Assembly (NCBI GenBank): GCA_018660265.1
Contig: JABJKS010000051.1
Coordinates: 62,001 to 126,000 of the forward strand
From: Rhodospirillaceae bacterium
Lineage (GTDB): Bacteria; Pseudomonadota; Alphaproteobacteria; GCA-2731375
Length of the DNA stretch: 64,000 bases
Direction of reading: 5' to 3'
Numbering within the stretch: position 1 is the first letter of the stretch; the number at the start of each line of letters is the position of its first letter. The notes below the pieces were generated by a model. It was not told where the DNA came from, ran no database searches, and was given only the letters and a program-made list of their open reading frames with translations. Shown in pieces: positions 8,756-17,106 of this stretch. A program made the position numbers and the translations under genes.

Positions 8756-8784
8756 AACCGGCGCCGCCCCGTGCGGCGCCGTTG
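8756..8784 (+). promoter_or_regulatory. GC-rich hairpin between rpoZ and rsh
   Basis: GGCGCCGC (8760-8767), loop CCCGT, GCGGCGCC (8773-8780): a perfect 8-bp stem that can be lengthened with flanking CAAC/GTTG across one bulged C. No U-run follows (GTTGCTGTGT), so it is not a standard intrinsic terminator. It could act as a processing site, pause or partial attenuator between the two genes. Confidence 0.5.
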
Positions 8785-8828
8785 CTGTGTCTGGCATTGT
8801 TGATCGTAAAGACCAAAGGTCGCATGCA

Positions 8829-11024
8829 ATGATCCGGCAATTCGAATTGGTCGAACGGGTCGCAGATTACGACAGTCATCTGGACGAAGATCTGTTGAAC
8901 CGGGCTTATGTCTTTTCCATGAAGGCCCATGGCAGCCAGCTGCGTGCCTCGGGCGATCCATATTTTTCGCACCCCGTGGAAGTCGCCGCCATCCTGGCGG
9001 ATTACAAGCTTGATTGCGCGACCATCGTCACCGCCCTGTTGCACGATACCGTGGAAGATACTGTCGCCACGATTGAGGAGATCAGGGAAATCTTTGGCGA
9101 AGACATCGGCCGATTGGTTGATGGCGTGACCAAGCTGGCCAAACTTGAACTACAGCCGGAGGCGAACCAGCAGGCGGAGAACTTCCGCAAACTGGTCCTG
9201 GCCATGTCCGACGATATTCGGGTGCTGTTGGTCAAGCTGGCAGACCGCCTGCATAACATGCGGACCCTGAAGCACCTCAAATCAAAAGATAAACGCCTGC
9301 GCATCGCTACGGAGACCATGGAGATTTACGCACCCCTGGCGGAACGCCTCGGCATGCAGCGTTTGAAGCAGGAATTGGAAGACCTGGCCTTTGCCGAACA
9401 AAACCCGGATGCCCGGCAATCCGTGTTGCGCCGTCTGGAGTTTCTGCACGAAGGTGGCGAGGATTTGCAGGAACGGGTCAGCGCCGAGCTGGAAAAGACC
9501 TGCGAAGCATCAGGCATCCCGGCGGAGGTTGGCAGTCGTACCAAAACGCCTTATTCGATCTGGCATAAGATGCAGCGTAATCACGTCACCTTTGAACAAT
9601 TATCCGATACCGTGGCCTTCCGCCTGATCGTGGATACGGTGGCGGATTGCTATGCCGTCCTGGGCGTCGTGCATGGTCGCTATAAAATGGTTCCCGGGCG
9701 ATTTAAGGATTACATCTCAACCCCGAAATCGAACAATTATCAATCCCTGCACACCACGGTAATTGGCCCCGAGAACCGCCGAATTGAGATCCAGATAAAG
9801 ACCTCCATGATGCACCGGGTGGCGGAGTTGGGCGTGGCGGCCCATTGGCAATACAAACAAGATGTATCATCGGGCGAACTTGGCAACGACGGGGGCCAGT
9901 ACCGTTGGCTGCAAGGCCTGCTGGATATTTTGGAGAATACGCAGAACCCGGAAGAATTTCTGGAACATACCAAGTTGGAAATGTATTCCGACCAAGTATT
10001 TTGTTTCACCCCACGGGGCGGCGTTATCGCGCTGCCACGCGGCGGCACGGCGGTCGATTTTGCCTATGCCCTGCACACCGATGTTGGCCATACCTGTGTC
10101 GGCTGCAAGGTGAATGGCCGGGTCGCACCACTGCGTACACCGTTACAGAATGGCGATCAGGTGGAAATTCTGCGTTCCACGAAGGCCGCACCGGAACCCA
10201 GCTGGGAAAGCTTTGTCGTGACCGGCAAGGCACGGGCTGCGATCCGGCGGTTTGTCCGCGCTGAACAGCGTGAGGAATATCGTAAGTTGGGCCGTGCCAT
10301 TGCCGACAAGGCGTTCCGGGAGTCAGGCCATGAATTCTCCGATCTGGCGATGGAAAATGTCCTCAACGTGTTTGATGCCCCGACGGTTGATGAAGTTTAT
10401 GTGGAACTGGGCCAGGGTCATCTGACATCCCGTCAGTTCCTCGCCAAAATTTTTCCCGGAGAGGGGCGTTGGCGGGCGGCAAATGCCTTTGGTGCCATCA
10501 ATCGCATGTTGCCTGCACGTCTGCGGCGGGGAAATGGTGAGCACCGGGCCTCGGATCAAAACCGGGCGGAGCATGCCATCCCTATTCAGGGCCTGACGCC
10601 CGGCCTGGCGGTTCATTATGGGGAATGCTGCCATCCCTTGCCCGGTGATCGCATCGTCGGTATTGCCAGCCCCGGCAAGGGGATCGATATCCACACCATC
10701 GATTGCGCACAACTGGCCGATTTGCCCGATGACCGTGACGATTGGATCGATGTTCGCTGGGATTTGGACCCGAATGACCCCGGCGTCTATGTCGGCCGCA
10801 TTGACACCGTGGTCTCGAACCAACCAGGCAGCCTGTCCAGCCTGTCCAGCGTCATTGCAAAAAACATGGGCAATATTTCAAACCTGAAGGTCACGGACCG
10901 CAGTGCGGATTTCTTTGATTTACAGGTGGATGTGGAGGTTGCGGACCTGAAGCATCTGACCAATATTATCGCGGCCTTGCGGGCCACACCGGATATCAGC
11001 TCAGCGGAGAGATTACGCGGATGA
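8829..11024 (+). CDS. rsh: Bifunctional (p)ppGpp synthetase/hydrolase
   Basis: RelA/SpoT homolog that makes and degrades the alarmone (p)ppGpp. I start at ATG 8829 ([11 protein letters not shown]), with AAAGGT eight bases upstream, giving 731 residues. Seen in order: HD hydrolase ([10 protein letters not shown] and LLHDTVEDT intact), synthetase with [22 protein letters not shown] domain ([19 protein letters not shown]), and C-terminal ACT domain ([15 protein letters not shown]). The RxKD form of the synthetase motif, instead of the ExDD of monofunctional RelA, goes with bifunctional enzymes. Its TGA overlaps the pyrE start (ATGA), so they form an operon. Confidence 0.95.
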   Translation: MIRQFELVERVADYDSHLDEDLLNRAYVFSMKAHGSQLRASGDPYFSHPVEVAAILADYKLDCATIVTALLHDTVEDTVATIEEIREIFGEDIGRLVDGVTKLAKLELQPEANQQAENFRKLVLAMSDDIRVLLVKLADRLHNMRTLKHLKSKDKRLRIATETMEIYAPLAERLGMQRLKQELEDLAFAEQNPDARQSVLRRLEFLHEGGEDLQERVSAELEKTCEASGIPAEVGSRTKTPYSIWHKMQRNHVTFEQLSDTVAFRLIVDTVADCYAVLGVVHGRYKMVPGRFKDYISTPKSNNYQSLHTTVIGPENRRIEIQIKTSMMHRVAELGVAAHWQYKQDVSSGELGNDGGQYRWLQGLLDILENTQNPEEFLEHTKLEMYSDQVFCFTPRGGVIALPRGGTAVDFAYALHTDVGHTCVGCKVNGRVAPLRTPLQNGDQVEILRSTKAAPEPSWESFVVTGKARAAIRRFVRAEQREEYRKLGRAIADKAFRESGHEFSDLAMENVLNVFDAPTVDEVYVELGQGHLTSRQFLAKIFPGEGRWRAANAFGAINRMLPARLRRGNGEHRASDQNRAEHAIPIQGLTPGLAVHYGECCHPLPGDRIVGIASPGKGIDIHTIDCAQLADLPDDRDDWIDVRWDLDPNDPGVYVGRIDTVVSNQPGSLSSLSSVIAKNMGNISNLKVTDRSADFFDLQVDVEVADLKHLTNIIAALRATPDISSAERLRG

Positions 11025-11608
11025 ATGACGAAGACGTACTACAGCATTATCGTGACGCCGGCGCCTTGTTGGAGGGGCATTTTATTTTAACGTCCGGCCT
11101 GCGCAGCCCCACCTATCTGCAATGTGCCAAGGTCTTGATGTATCCTGATCGCGCCGGTGCCCTATGCTCTGAATTGGCCAGCCGCATCACTGCATCACTT
11201 GGGGAGGGGGCCATTGATCTGGTGGTCTCGCCTGCCATGGGCGGTGTCGTCGTTGGTTATGAAATGGGCCGGCAACTAAGATGCCCCGCCATATTTGCGG
11301 AACGGGTGGATGGTGAATTCGTCCTGCGCCGTGGCTTTGAAATTCCCCCTGGCGCACGGGTTCTGATGGCGGAAGATATCGTGACCACGGGCCTGTCGTC
11401 GCGGGAATGCATTGCCTGCATTCAGGACCTGGGTGGCGAGGTTGTCGCCGCATCCTGCCTGGTTGACCGCTCGGACGGTAAAGTTGATGTGGGTGTGCCC
11501 TTGTTTGCCCTGGTTGGCATGGAGGTGCCTGCCTATGAAGCCGACAACCTGCCGCCCGAATTGGCCGCAATACCAGCTGTGAAGCCCGGTAGCCGGGGCT
11601 TGAAATAA
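11021..11608 (+). CDS. pyrE: Orotate phosphoribosyltransferase
   Basis: Transfers the phosphoribosyl group of PRPP to orotate in UMP synthesis. Seen: [19 protein letters not shown], and the PRPP loop [18 protein letters not shown]. 195 residues, normal for the family. The start ATG lies within the rsh stop (ATGA, 4-nt overlap), implying coupled translation. A 71-bp gap then leads to pdxJ. Confidence 0.95.
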   Translation: MNDEDVLQHYRDAGALLEGHFILTSGLRSPTYLQCAKVLMYPDRAGALCSELASRITASLGEGAIDLVVSPAMGGVVVGYEMGRQLRCPAIFAERVDGEFVLRRGFEIPPGARVLMAEDIVTTGLSSRECIACIQDLGGEVVAASCLVDRSDGKVDVGVPLFALVGMEVPAYEADNLPPELAAIPAVKPGSRGLK

Positions 11609-11679
11609 GGTGTGATCATTTGCCTTGGGGGTTGAGATCGTGGCAAATTGGTTGAATTGTTCCAGATTGGGAGTGTGAT

Positions 11680-12441
11680 ATGAGCAGAAAATTACGCTTA
11701 GGCGTCAATATCGATCATGTGGCGACGATCCGGAATGCCCGTGGTATTGCCCATCCGGATCCCATTCGTGCGGCCCGGATGGCGGCAGAGGCCGGCGCTG
11801 ATGGCATTACGGCCCATCTGCGGGAAGACCGGCGGCATATCTCGGACGATGATATCGACCGCCTAGCAGCGCAAATCGAACTGCCTTTGAATTTGGAGAT
11901 GGCCGCGACCGATGAAATGCTGGCCATTGCCTTGCATCATAAGCCCCACGCCGCCTGTATCGTCCCGGAAAAGCGTGCGGAATTGACCACTGAAGGCGGC
12001 TTGGATGCCCATGGCGGTGAAAATCACCTGCGCCGGTATGTGGATGAAATGGTCAAGGCCGGCATTCGCGTCTCGTTATTTATCGATCCCGACGAAAGCC
12101 AAATTCGTTCCGCCCGGCGCCTGGGCGCACCTGTTGTTGAATTGCATACGGGGACCTATGCCGAAATGACGCCGGGCAGTGATGCCTGGGCGCAGGAGTT
12201 GGAGCGTATCGTCCAAGGGGCTGCGTTGGCCGAAGACCTTGGCCTTGAATGTCATGCCGGTCATGGTTTGAGTTACGACAATGTGGGCGCGATTGCGGCA
12301 ATCCCCAATTTGGTTGAATTGAATATCGGCCATTTCCTGGTTGGTGAGGCCATATTCGGCGGTCTGGATTCAGCCATCAAACGTATGCGCGCCCTGATGG
12401 ATCAAGCCCGTGCCGAGGCAACAGGCAGTCGTTCTGCCTAA
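11680..12441 (+). CDS. pdxJ: Pyridoxine 5'-phosphate synthase
   Basis: Final step of the DXP-dependent vitamin B6 pathway, joining deoxyxylulose 5-phosphate and 1-amino-acetone 3-phosphate. A TIM-barrel of 253 residues. Seen: [16 protein letters not shown] at the N terminus, [32 protein letters not shown] and [12 protein letters not shown] with the barrel phosphate-binding glycine residues. It lies 15 bp ahead of acpS, the same order as in E. coli and many other proteobacteria. Confidence 0.97.
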   Translation: MSRKLRLGVNIDHVATIRNARGIAHPDPIRAARMAAEAGADGITAHLREDRRHISDDDIDRLAAQIELPLNLEMAATDEMLAIALHHKPHAACIVPEKRAELTTEGGLDAHGGENHLRRYVDEMVKAGIRVSLFIDPDESQIRSARRLGAPVVELHTGTYAEMTPGSDAWAQELERIVQGAALAEDLGLECHAGHGLSYDNVGAIAAIPNLVELNIGHFLVGEAIFGGLDSAIKRMRALMDQARAEATGSRSA

Positions 12442-12456
12442 GATTGAAGGTTCCCA

Positions 12457-12870
12457 ATGATCATCGGCATAGGCAACGACCTGATCGATATTCGCCGGAT
12501 AGAGCGTACGTTGGAACGCTTTGGCGATCGCTTTATTGAACGGATTTTCACCCCGTTGGAGCGGACCAAGGCGGAGCGTCGGCGCAATCGTGTGGAAACA
12601 TATGCCAAACGCTTTGCCGCGAAAGAAGCCTGTTCAAAAGCCTTGGGCACGGGTTTTCGCAGAGGGGTCTATTGGCGCGACCTTGGGGTGATTAATTTGC
12701 CGGGCGGTAAGCCATCCATGGAATTGACGGGCGGGGCCTTGAAACGCTTGCAAGAACTGACGCCAGCAGGCATGAAGGCGCAAATCGATTTGACCCTGAC
12801 AGACGAGCCGCCCCTGGGGCAGGCTGTGGTCATCATTTCTGTTGTCCCCGATGACTTGGGACAATCCTGA
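12457..12870 (+). CDS. acpS: Holo-[acyl-carrier-protein] synthase
   Basis: Attaches the 4'-phosphopantetheine arm of CoA to apo-ACP. Seen: [16 protein letters not shown] with the metal-binding aspartate, and [20 protein letters not shown] with the catalytic glutamate and lysine. 137 residues. Between pdxJ and lepB, both in the same direction. Confidence 0.97.
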   Translation: MIIGIGNDLIDIRRIERTLERFGDRFIERIFTPLERTKAERRRNRVETYAKRFAAKEACSKALGTGFRRGVYWRDLGVINLPGGKPSMELTGGALKRLQELTPAGMKAQIDLTLTDEPPLGQAVVIISVVPDDLGQS

Positions 12871-12907
12871 ATAAGATGGCTGAAATTTTAAGGCGCACCG
12901 TTGCGAT

Positions 12908-13681
12908 ATGGCTAATATGAATTCTGAAGAAATATCCAACGGAAAGGCTGAGCGCCAGGAAGGCTGGCGCGACACTCTTAAAACGGTTGTCTATGCGGTT
13001 CTGATTGCCTTGGTCATCCGCACTGTTGCTTACGAGCCGTTCAACATTCCCTCGGGCTCTATGCTGCCGACATTGTTAATCGGGGATTATGTTTTTGTAT
13101 CGAAATTCCCCTATGGCTATAGCCGGCATTCCATGCCCCTCAGCCCACCATTGTTCAGCGGACGGATCAATGAGTCGCCAGTAGTGCGCGGCGATGTTGC
13201 CGTCTTTAAATTGCCGAAGGATAATTCCACGGATTATATCAAGCGCATCATTGGTTTGCCGGGCGATCATATCCAGGTTCGCGAAGGCATCCTGCATATC
13301 AACGGCAAGGCGGTAAAGCGGGAACGGGTCGAAGATTTTGTGCAAAAGCATTCCGGTGCCCGCTATGGCCGGGTGCGCCAGTATCGGGAAACCCTGCCCA
13401 ATGGGCGCAGCTATATGACCCTGGATCTACAGCCCCGCGGCATGGCGGATAACACCAATGTCTATGTGGTGCCGCCGGAGCATTATTTTGCCATGGGGGA
13501 TAATCGGGATGACTCCACCGACAGTCGGTTTTTGGAGCATGTGGGTTTTGTCCCGGCAGAAAATCTGGTGGGCCGTGCTGACATGATCTTTTTCTCCGTC
13601 AATGGGACCGCCGCCATCTGGGAAATCTGGAAGTGGCCCAGTGCCATTCGCTTCGACCGCTTCTTTGGCGGCTTCGGTTAA
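12908..13681 (+). CDS. lepB: Signal peptidase I
   Basis: Inner-membrane serine protease that removes signal peptides of exported proteins. One N-terminal membrane helix (about 25-42), then box B with the catalytic serine in IPSGSMLPT (S51), box D with the general-base lysine in YIKRIIGLPGD (K112), and box E MGDNRDDSTDSR. 257 residues, single membrane anchor as in most alphaproteobacterial LepB. rnc follows after 3 bp, forming the usual lepB-rnc-era operon. Confidence 0.97.
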   Translation: MANMNSEEISNGKAERQEGWRDTLKTVVYAVLIALVIRTVAYEPFNIPSGSMLPTLLIGDYVFVSKFPYGYSRHSMPLSPPLFSGRINESPVVRGDVAVFKLPKDNSTDYIKRIIGLPGDHIQVREGILHINGKAVKRERVEDFVQKHSGARYGRVRQYRETLPNGRSYMTLDLQPRGMADNTNVYVVPPEHYFAMGDNRDDSTDSRFLEHVGFVPAENLVGRADMIFFSVNGTAAIWEIWKWPSAIRFDRFFGGFG

Positions 13682-13684
13682 ACT

Positions 13685-14383
13685 GTGAGTAGCCCCGATC
13701 TTCCCACTCTCTATGCCCTGTTAGGACACGAATTCGCGCAGCCTGCCTTGTTGGAAGAGGCGTTAAGCCATCCATCCCTCGATCGACGTCGGGAAGGCGG
13801 GCGGGATTATCAGCGCCTGGAATTCCTTGGTGACCGGGTTTTGGGTTTGATCATTTCGACAGCGCTGTACCGCGATGACCCGAACGCGGACGAAGGCGGA
13901 TTGGCGGTGCGCTTCAATACCCTGGTGCGCCGTGAAACCGTGGCAGATGCCGCCCGGCTGATTGGTCTGGGGCAACATATGATGCTGGGCAAAAGCGAAG
14001 CGCGCCAGGGTGGCCGAGAGAAACCGGCAATTCTGGCTGATGTTTGCGAAGCGGTGATCGGTGCCCTATATCTCGATGGTGGCCTTGGCGTGGCGGAGGC
14101 GTTCGTCCTGCGCTATTGGTCCAATTTCATGGTCAGCAGCAACAAGGCACCGAAAGACCCTAAGACCCAGTTGCAGGAATATTTACAAGGGCGCAGCGGT
14201 AAGCCGCCGCGCTATAAAATTCTGTCCCGGGAAGGCCCTGACCATGCGCCGGTCTTTACGGTTGAAGTCCGGGCGGAGGGTGTGATGTCTGGTAGCGGGC
14301 AGGGTGGCTCCCGCCAGGAAGCTGAAAAGGCTTCGGCCCGGGACATGCTGGTCCAATTAGGTGAACTGCCCAGCGGTAAATAA
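13685..14383 (+). CDS. rnc: Ribonuclease III
   Basis: Double-strand-specific endonuclease for rRNA and mRNA processing. Seen: the signature RLEFLGDRVLGLI near residue 41, catalytic carboxylates further on (DVCEAVIGALYLDGG), and a C-terminal double-stranded RNA binding domain (PKTQLQEYLQGR...GSGQGGSRQEAEKASA). GTG start at 13685, only 3 bp after the lepB stop. 232 residues, typical. Confidence 0.97.
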   Translation: MSSPDLPTLYALLGHEFAQPALLEEALSHPSLDRRREGGRDYQRLEFLGDRVLGLIISTALYRDDPNADEGGLAVRFNTLVRRETVADAARLIGLGQHMMLGKSEARQGGREKPAILADVCEAVIGALYLDGGLGVAEAFVLRYWSNFMVSSNKAPKDPKTQLQEYLQGRSGKPPRYKILSREGPDHAPVFTVEVRAEGVMSGSGQGGSRQEAEKASARDMLVQLGELPSGK

Positions 14384-14410
14384 CCGGGGCTAGGAAAGCG
14401 ACTACGTAGG

Positions 14411-15331
14411 ATGAATACGGACAAATCGGTTGAAGAGGTGGAGCGCTGTGGCTTCGTCGCCCTGCTAGGTGCGCCCAACGCGGGTAAGTCTACGCTGACC
14501 AATGCTTTGGTGGGCAGCAAGGTTTCCATCGTTACGCCAAAAGTGCAGACCACACGGGCGCGGATTACGGCTATTGCCATCCACGGCCAGTCGCAGGTGG
14601 TCTTTGTGGATACGCCGGGGATTTTTGCCCAAACCAGCAAACGGTTGGAAAAGGCCATGGTCGCCGCTGCCTGGGGTGGGGCGGAAGATGCGGACCTTCG
14701 CGTATTATTGGTCGATGTGGAACGGGGTATGTGCCGCAATACCAGGGCCATTATTGACGGTATGAAAAAGGCCAATATGAAGGCGATCCTGGTCCTCAAC
14801 AAAATCGATCTGGTGCGCCGGGATAGTCTTCTGGCCTTGGCAGAAAGCCTGAATGAAGAAGGTGTTTTTACCGAAACCTATATGCTGTCCGCCTTAAAGG
14901 GCGATGGCGTGCAGGATTTGTTGGCTGCATTGGCACCGCAATTGCCCGCCGGTCCCTGGCATTACCCTGAGGATCAATTGGCCGATATTCCGGAACGTTT
15001 GCTGGCCGCCGAAATCACCCGGGAAAAACTGTTCCTGCGCTTGCATCAGGAACTGCCCTATGCCGCGACAGTGGAAACGGAAGCCTGGAAGCCGGCCAAG
15101 GGCGGCAGCCTGCGCATTGAACAAGTGATCTATGTGCGCCGGGATACCCAAAAAGCCATTGTTCTGGGCAAAGGCGGACAGCAGATCAAACAGATCGGGG
15201 CGGAAGCGCGGGCCGAGATGATGGAACTTTTCGGCTGTACCGTGCATCTGTTCCTGTTCGTGAAAGTTCGCGATAACTGGCAGGATGATCCGGAACGCTA
15301 CCGCGAGATGGGCCTAGACTTCCATCGGTGA
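14411..15331 (+). CDS. era: GTPase Era
   Basis: Ribosome-associated GTPase that helps mature 16S rRNA and the 30S subunit. Seen: G1 GAPNAGKST, G3 VDTPGIF, G4 LNKIDL, and a C-terminal KH domain with the VLGKGGQQIKQIG signature. 306 residues, complete. Last gene of lepB-rnc-era. recO, often next in Alphaproteobacteria, is not here; a palindromic repeat element follows instead. Confidence 0.97.
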   Translation: MNTDKSVEEVERCGFVALLGAPNAGKSTLTNALVGSKVSIVTPKVQTTRARITAIAIHGQSQVVFVDTPGIFAQTSKRLEKAMVAAAWGGAEDADLRVLLVDVERGMCRNTRAIIDGMKKANMKAILVLNKIDLVRRDSLLALAESLNEEGVFTETYMLSALKGDGVQDLLAALAPQLPAGPWHYPEDQLADIPERLLAAEITREKLFLRLHQELPYAATVETEAWKPAKGGSLRIEQVIYVRRDTQKAIVLGKGGQQIKQIGAEARAEMMELFGCTVHLFLFVKVRDNWQDDPERYREMGLDFHR

Positions 15332-15345
15332 TTGTTATCCAATAT

Positions 15346-15443
15346 CGTCATCCCCGGGCGTAGCGCAGCGAAGACCCGGGGATCCAGGGTTGCGGACTCC
15401 TAAGTTTGTTGCTCTGGATTGCCGGATCAAGTCCGGCAACGAC
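15346..15443. repeat. REP-like double-hairpin intergenic repeat
   Basis: About 98 bp opening CGTCATCCCCGGG and closing GGCAACGAC. It holds two inverted repeats: CCCCGGG...CCCGGGG (15352-15381) and a perfect TGCCGGA-TCAAG-TCCGGCA (15420-15438), and its outer ends are roughly complementary. This form is the dispersed palindromic repeat seen across many alphaproteobacterial genomes. Only one copy is in this window. It sits just after era and overlaps the false upstream start of the next ORF. Confidence 0.8.
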
Positions 15444-15464
15444 ATTCGTGCAAAGGAAAGCGAA

Positions 15465-16127
15465 ATGAAGCGTGAAGGGTCCCAGGGGCTTATGGCATTT
15501 TGGGTCGATATTGATGCGGCCAATACTTCGGCGTTTCAGGAGTGGCACAATTGCGAACATATCCCAGAACGTATCTCCATCCCCGGTTTTAACGTTGGCC
15601 GGCGCTATCGTGGCATTGATGACGCGCCGAATTTTCTGATGTTCTATGAAACCGATACGGCTGCAATTTTTGCCTCTGCCCCTTATATGGCGCGTCTGAA
15701 TGATCCGACGCCCTGGACCCAGGAATCCCTGACGTATTTCAAGAATCCATCCCGCAATATCTACAGCCTGGAAATCGAATATGGGCACGTAGCGCCCATG
15801 GAAGCGCCCTATATCGACACCCTGCGCTTCAACTTCGACGGCCCGGTTAGGGAAATCAAGCAATGGTTGGAGGCCATAGAGGCGGTGGAGGAAGTCGACC
15901 GCGCCCGCCTATACAAGGTGAACGAAGAGATATCATCCATCATGACCTCAGAGCGGCAGATCTATGGCGGCGGACCCGGTCAGCAGAAATACCTGGCCAT
16001 GATCGAAGGTGCGCTGCCCAGCGCAGCCCAGGACGGCCTGGCACCGCCCGCGGGCGCGATAGACATATTCAGCGATAGTTTCTGGCTGGAGATCGCCCTC
16101 TATCCCGACGTTCAACCTGAGGCCTGA
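15465..16127 (+). CDS. Hypothetical protein, possible alpha/beta-barrel fold
   Basis: A 220-residue protein from ATG 15465, preceded by AAAGGA; the ORF-track start at 15390 lies in the repeat. Two similar halves are visible. The first has LMAFWVDIDAANTSAFQEWHNCEHIPERISIPGF, a pattern resembling dimeric alpha/beta-barrel proteins of the EthD/DUF4286 kind, and the second starts ARLYKVNEEIS. No signal peptide or membrane segment. Function unknown. Its 3' end overlaps the convergent enoyl-CoA hydratase gene by 16 bp. Confidence 0.75.
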   Translation: MKREGSQGLMAFWVDIDAANTSAFQEWHNCEHIPERISIPGFNVGRRYRGIDDAPNFLMFYETDTAAIFASAPYMARLNDPTPWTQESLTYFKNPSRNIYSLEIEYGHVAPMEAPYIDTLRFNFDGPVREIKQWLEAIEAVEEVDRARLYKVNEEISSIMTSERQIYGGGPGQQKYLAMIEGALPSAAQDGLAPPAGAIDIFSDSFWLEIALYPDVQPEA

Positions 16128-16978
16128 TCTTCTTCCAGCCAGGCGTTGAATTTCGCCGGGCGTTTTTCCACAAATGACTTCACACCGTCGCGGGCGTCCG
16201 GGTGATGATCAACCACGGCTGTTTTCGCCGCGATCTCGTCACAGGCCTGCTCAAACGTCAATTCGGCGGCATTATAGATGGAGCGTTTCAACATGCGCAT
16301 AGCGACCTGGGGGCCATCTGCGAGTTCACGGGCCAAATCGCCCGCCGCCTGGGCTAACTGGTCGCCTGGCACCACTTCCGTTACCAGGCCCAGCTCCAAC
16401 GCCTCCCGCGCCGTGACAATGCGTTTGCGCATGAGGAAATCCAGGGTCTTGGCCAGCCCCATGTGCTGTACCAACAGATGCTGGCCGCCTTCATCGGGCA
16501 GCAGGGCAAAGCGCAAGGTGGCGCTGCCCATGCGGGCATCTTCCGCCGCGATGCGGAAGTCACAGGCCAGGGCCAACGAGAACCCGGTCTGGATGGCAAC
16601 GCCGTTCAGGGCGGCGATGGTGGGTTTGTCGATGGTGCGGATCACCCGGTTTAATTCCTGCGAAATCATCCGCAGGCCATCGTAGGTACCGATGCCGTTG
16701 TCATGGCCAGGTGGCAGGGGCGGTACCAGGCCTGGCTCTGCCCGCAAGCCCTGGGCATAGGCCTTCAAATCATCGCCGGCGCAAAAGCCCCGTCCTGTGC
16801 CTGTGAAGATGATCACCCGGACAGCGTTGTCCATCTGTGCCTGGACCAGAGTTTCAACCAGGTCCCGCTTGATGGCGGAGGTCATGCCGTTCAGGCGTTC
16901 CGGGGTATTAAAGGTAATCCAGGCGATACCGGGTTCATCCAGTCGTACGTCAAAGCCGCGAAATGATCCTGTCTGCAT
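16112..16978 (-). CDS. Enoyl-CoA hydratase/isomerase family protein
   Basis: Crotonase-fold protein of 288 residues. Seen: IIFTGTGRGFCAGDDLKAY, the oxyanion-hole region KPTIAALNGVAIQTGFSLALACDFRIA, and ATLRFALLPDEGGQHLL. The usual second catalytic glutamate position lies in the LLPDEGG region, consistent with an acyl-CoA hydratase or isomerase; the substrate cannot be told from sequence. It is not in an operon with other acyl-CoA genes. Two inverted repeats lie upstream of its start (separate entries). Confidence 0.85.
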   Translation of the reverse strand: MQTGSFRGFDVRLDEPGIAWITFNTPERLNGMTSAIKRDLVETLVQAQMDNAVRVIIFTGTGRGFCAGDDLKAYAQGLRAEPGLVPPLPPGHDNGIGTYDGLRMISQELNRVIRTIDKPTIAALNGVAIQTGFSLALACDFRIAAEDARMGSATLRFALLPDEGGQHLLVQHMGLAKTLDFLMRKRIVTAREALELGLVTEVVPGDQLAQAAGDLARELADGPQVAMRMLKRSIYNAAELTFEQACDEIAAKTAVVDHHPDARDGVKSFVEKRPAKFNAWLEEDQASG

Positions 16979-17023
16979 GATGTTCTCCTATATTCAATTT
17001 TGTTTTTAGAGCAATTTTCAATC

Positions 17024-17050
17024 ACTTGGATTCACTTATTGCATCCAAGT
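17024..17050. promoter_or_regulatory. Inverted repeat upstream of enoyl-CoA hydratase
   Basis: ACTTGGAT (17024-17031), 11-nt spacer, ATCCAAGT (17043-17050), a perfect 8-bp inverted repeat centred about 59 bp upstream of the hydratase start. Candidate operator. As a terminator for the leftward binding-protein operon it would lack a U-run. Confidence 0.5.
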
Positions 17051-17087
17051 AATTGGTTCAATTTCTCTTTTCTTAAGAATCAAGGCA

Positions 17088-17102
17088 TGTTCAAAATGAA
17101 CA
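17088..17102. promoter_or_regulatory. TGTTCA-AAA-TGAACA palindrome
   Basis: Perfect 6-bp arms with a 3-bp centre, four bases beyond the stop codon of the binding-protein gene and 110 bp upstream of the hydratase. The form is that of a dimeric repressor site; no regulator gene is nearby to assign it to. Confidence 0.4.
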
Positions 17103-17106
17103 GGCC

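Noticed and set aside
8760-8790. rpoZ-rsh hairpin as an intrinsic terminator
   Set aside because: No U-run follows and rsh needs transcription through or a promoter inside; kept only as a hairpin.
10825-10850. Short repeat CCTGTCCAG x2 in rsh
   Set aside because: Encodes Ser-Leu-Ser in the ACT domain; nine bases in a coding region, not remarkable.
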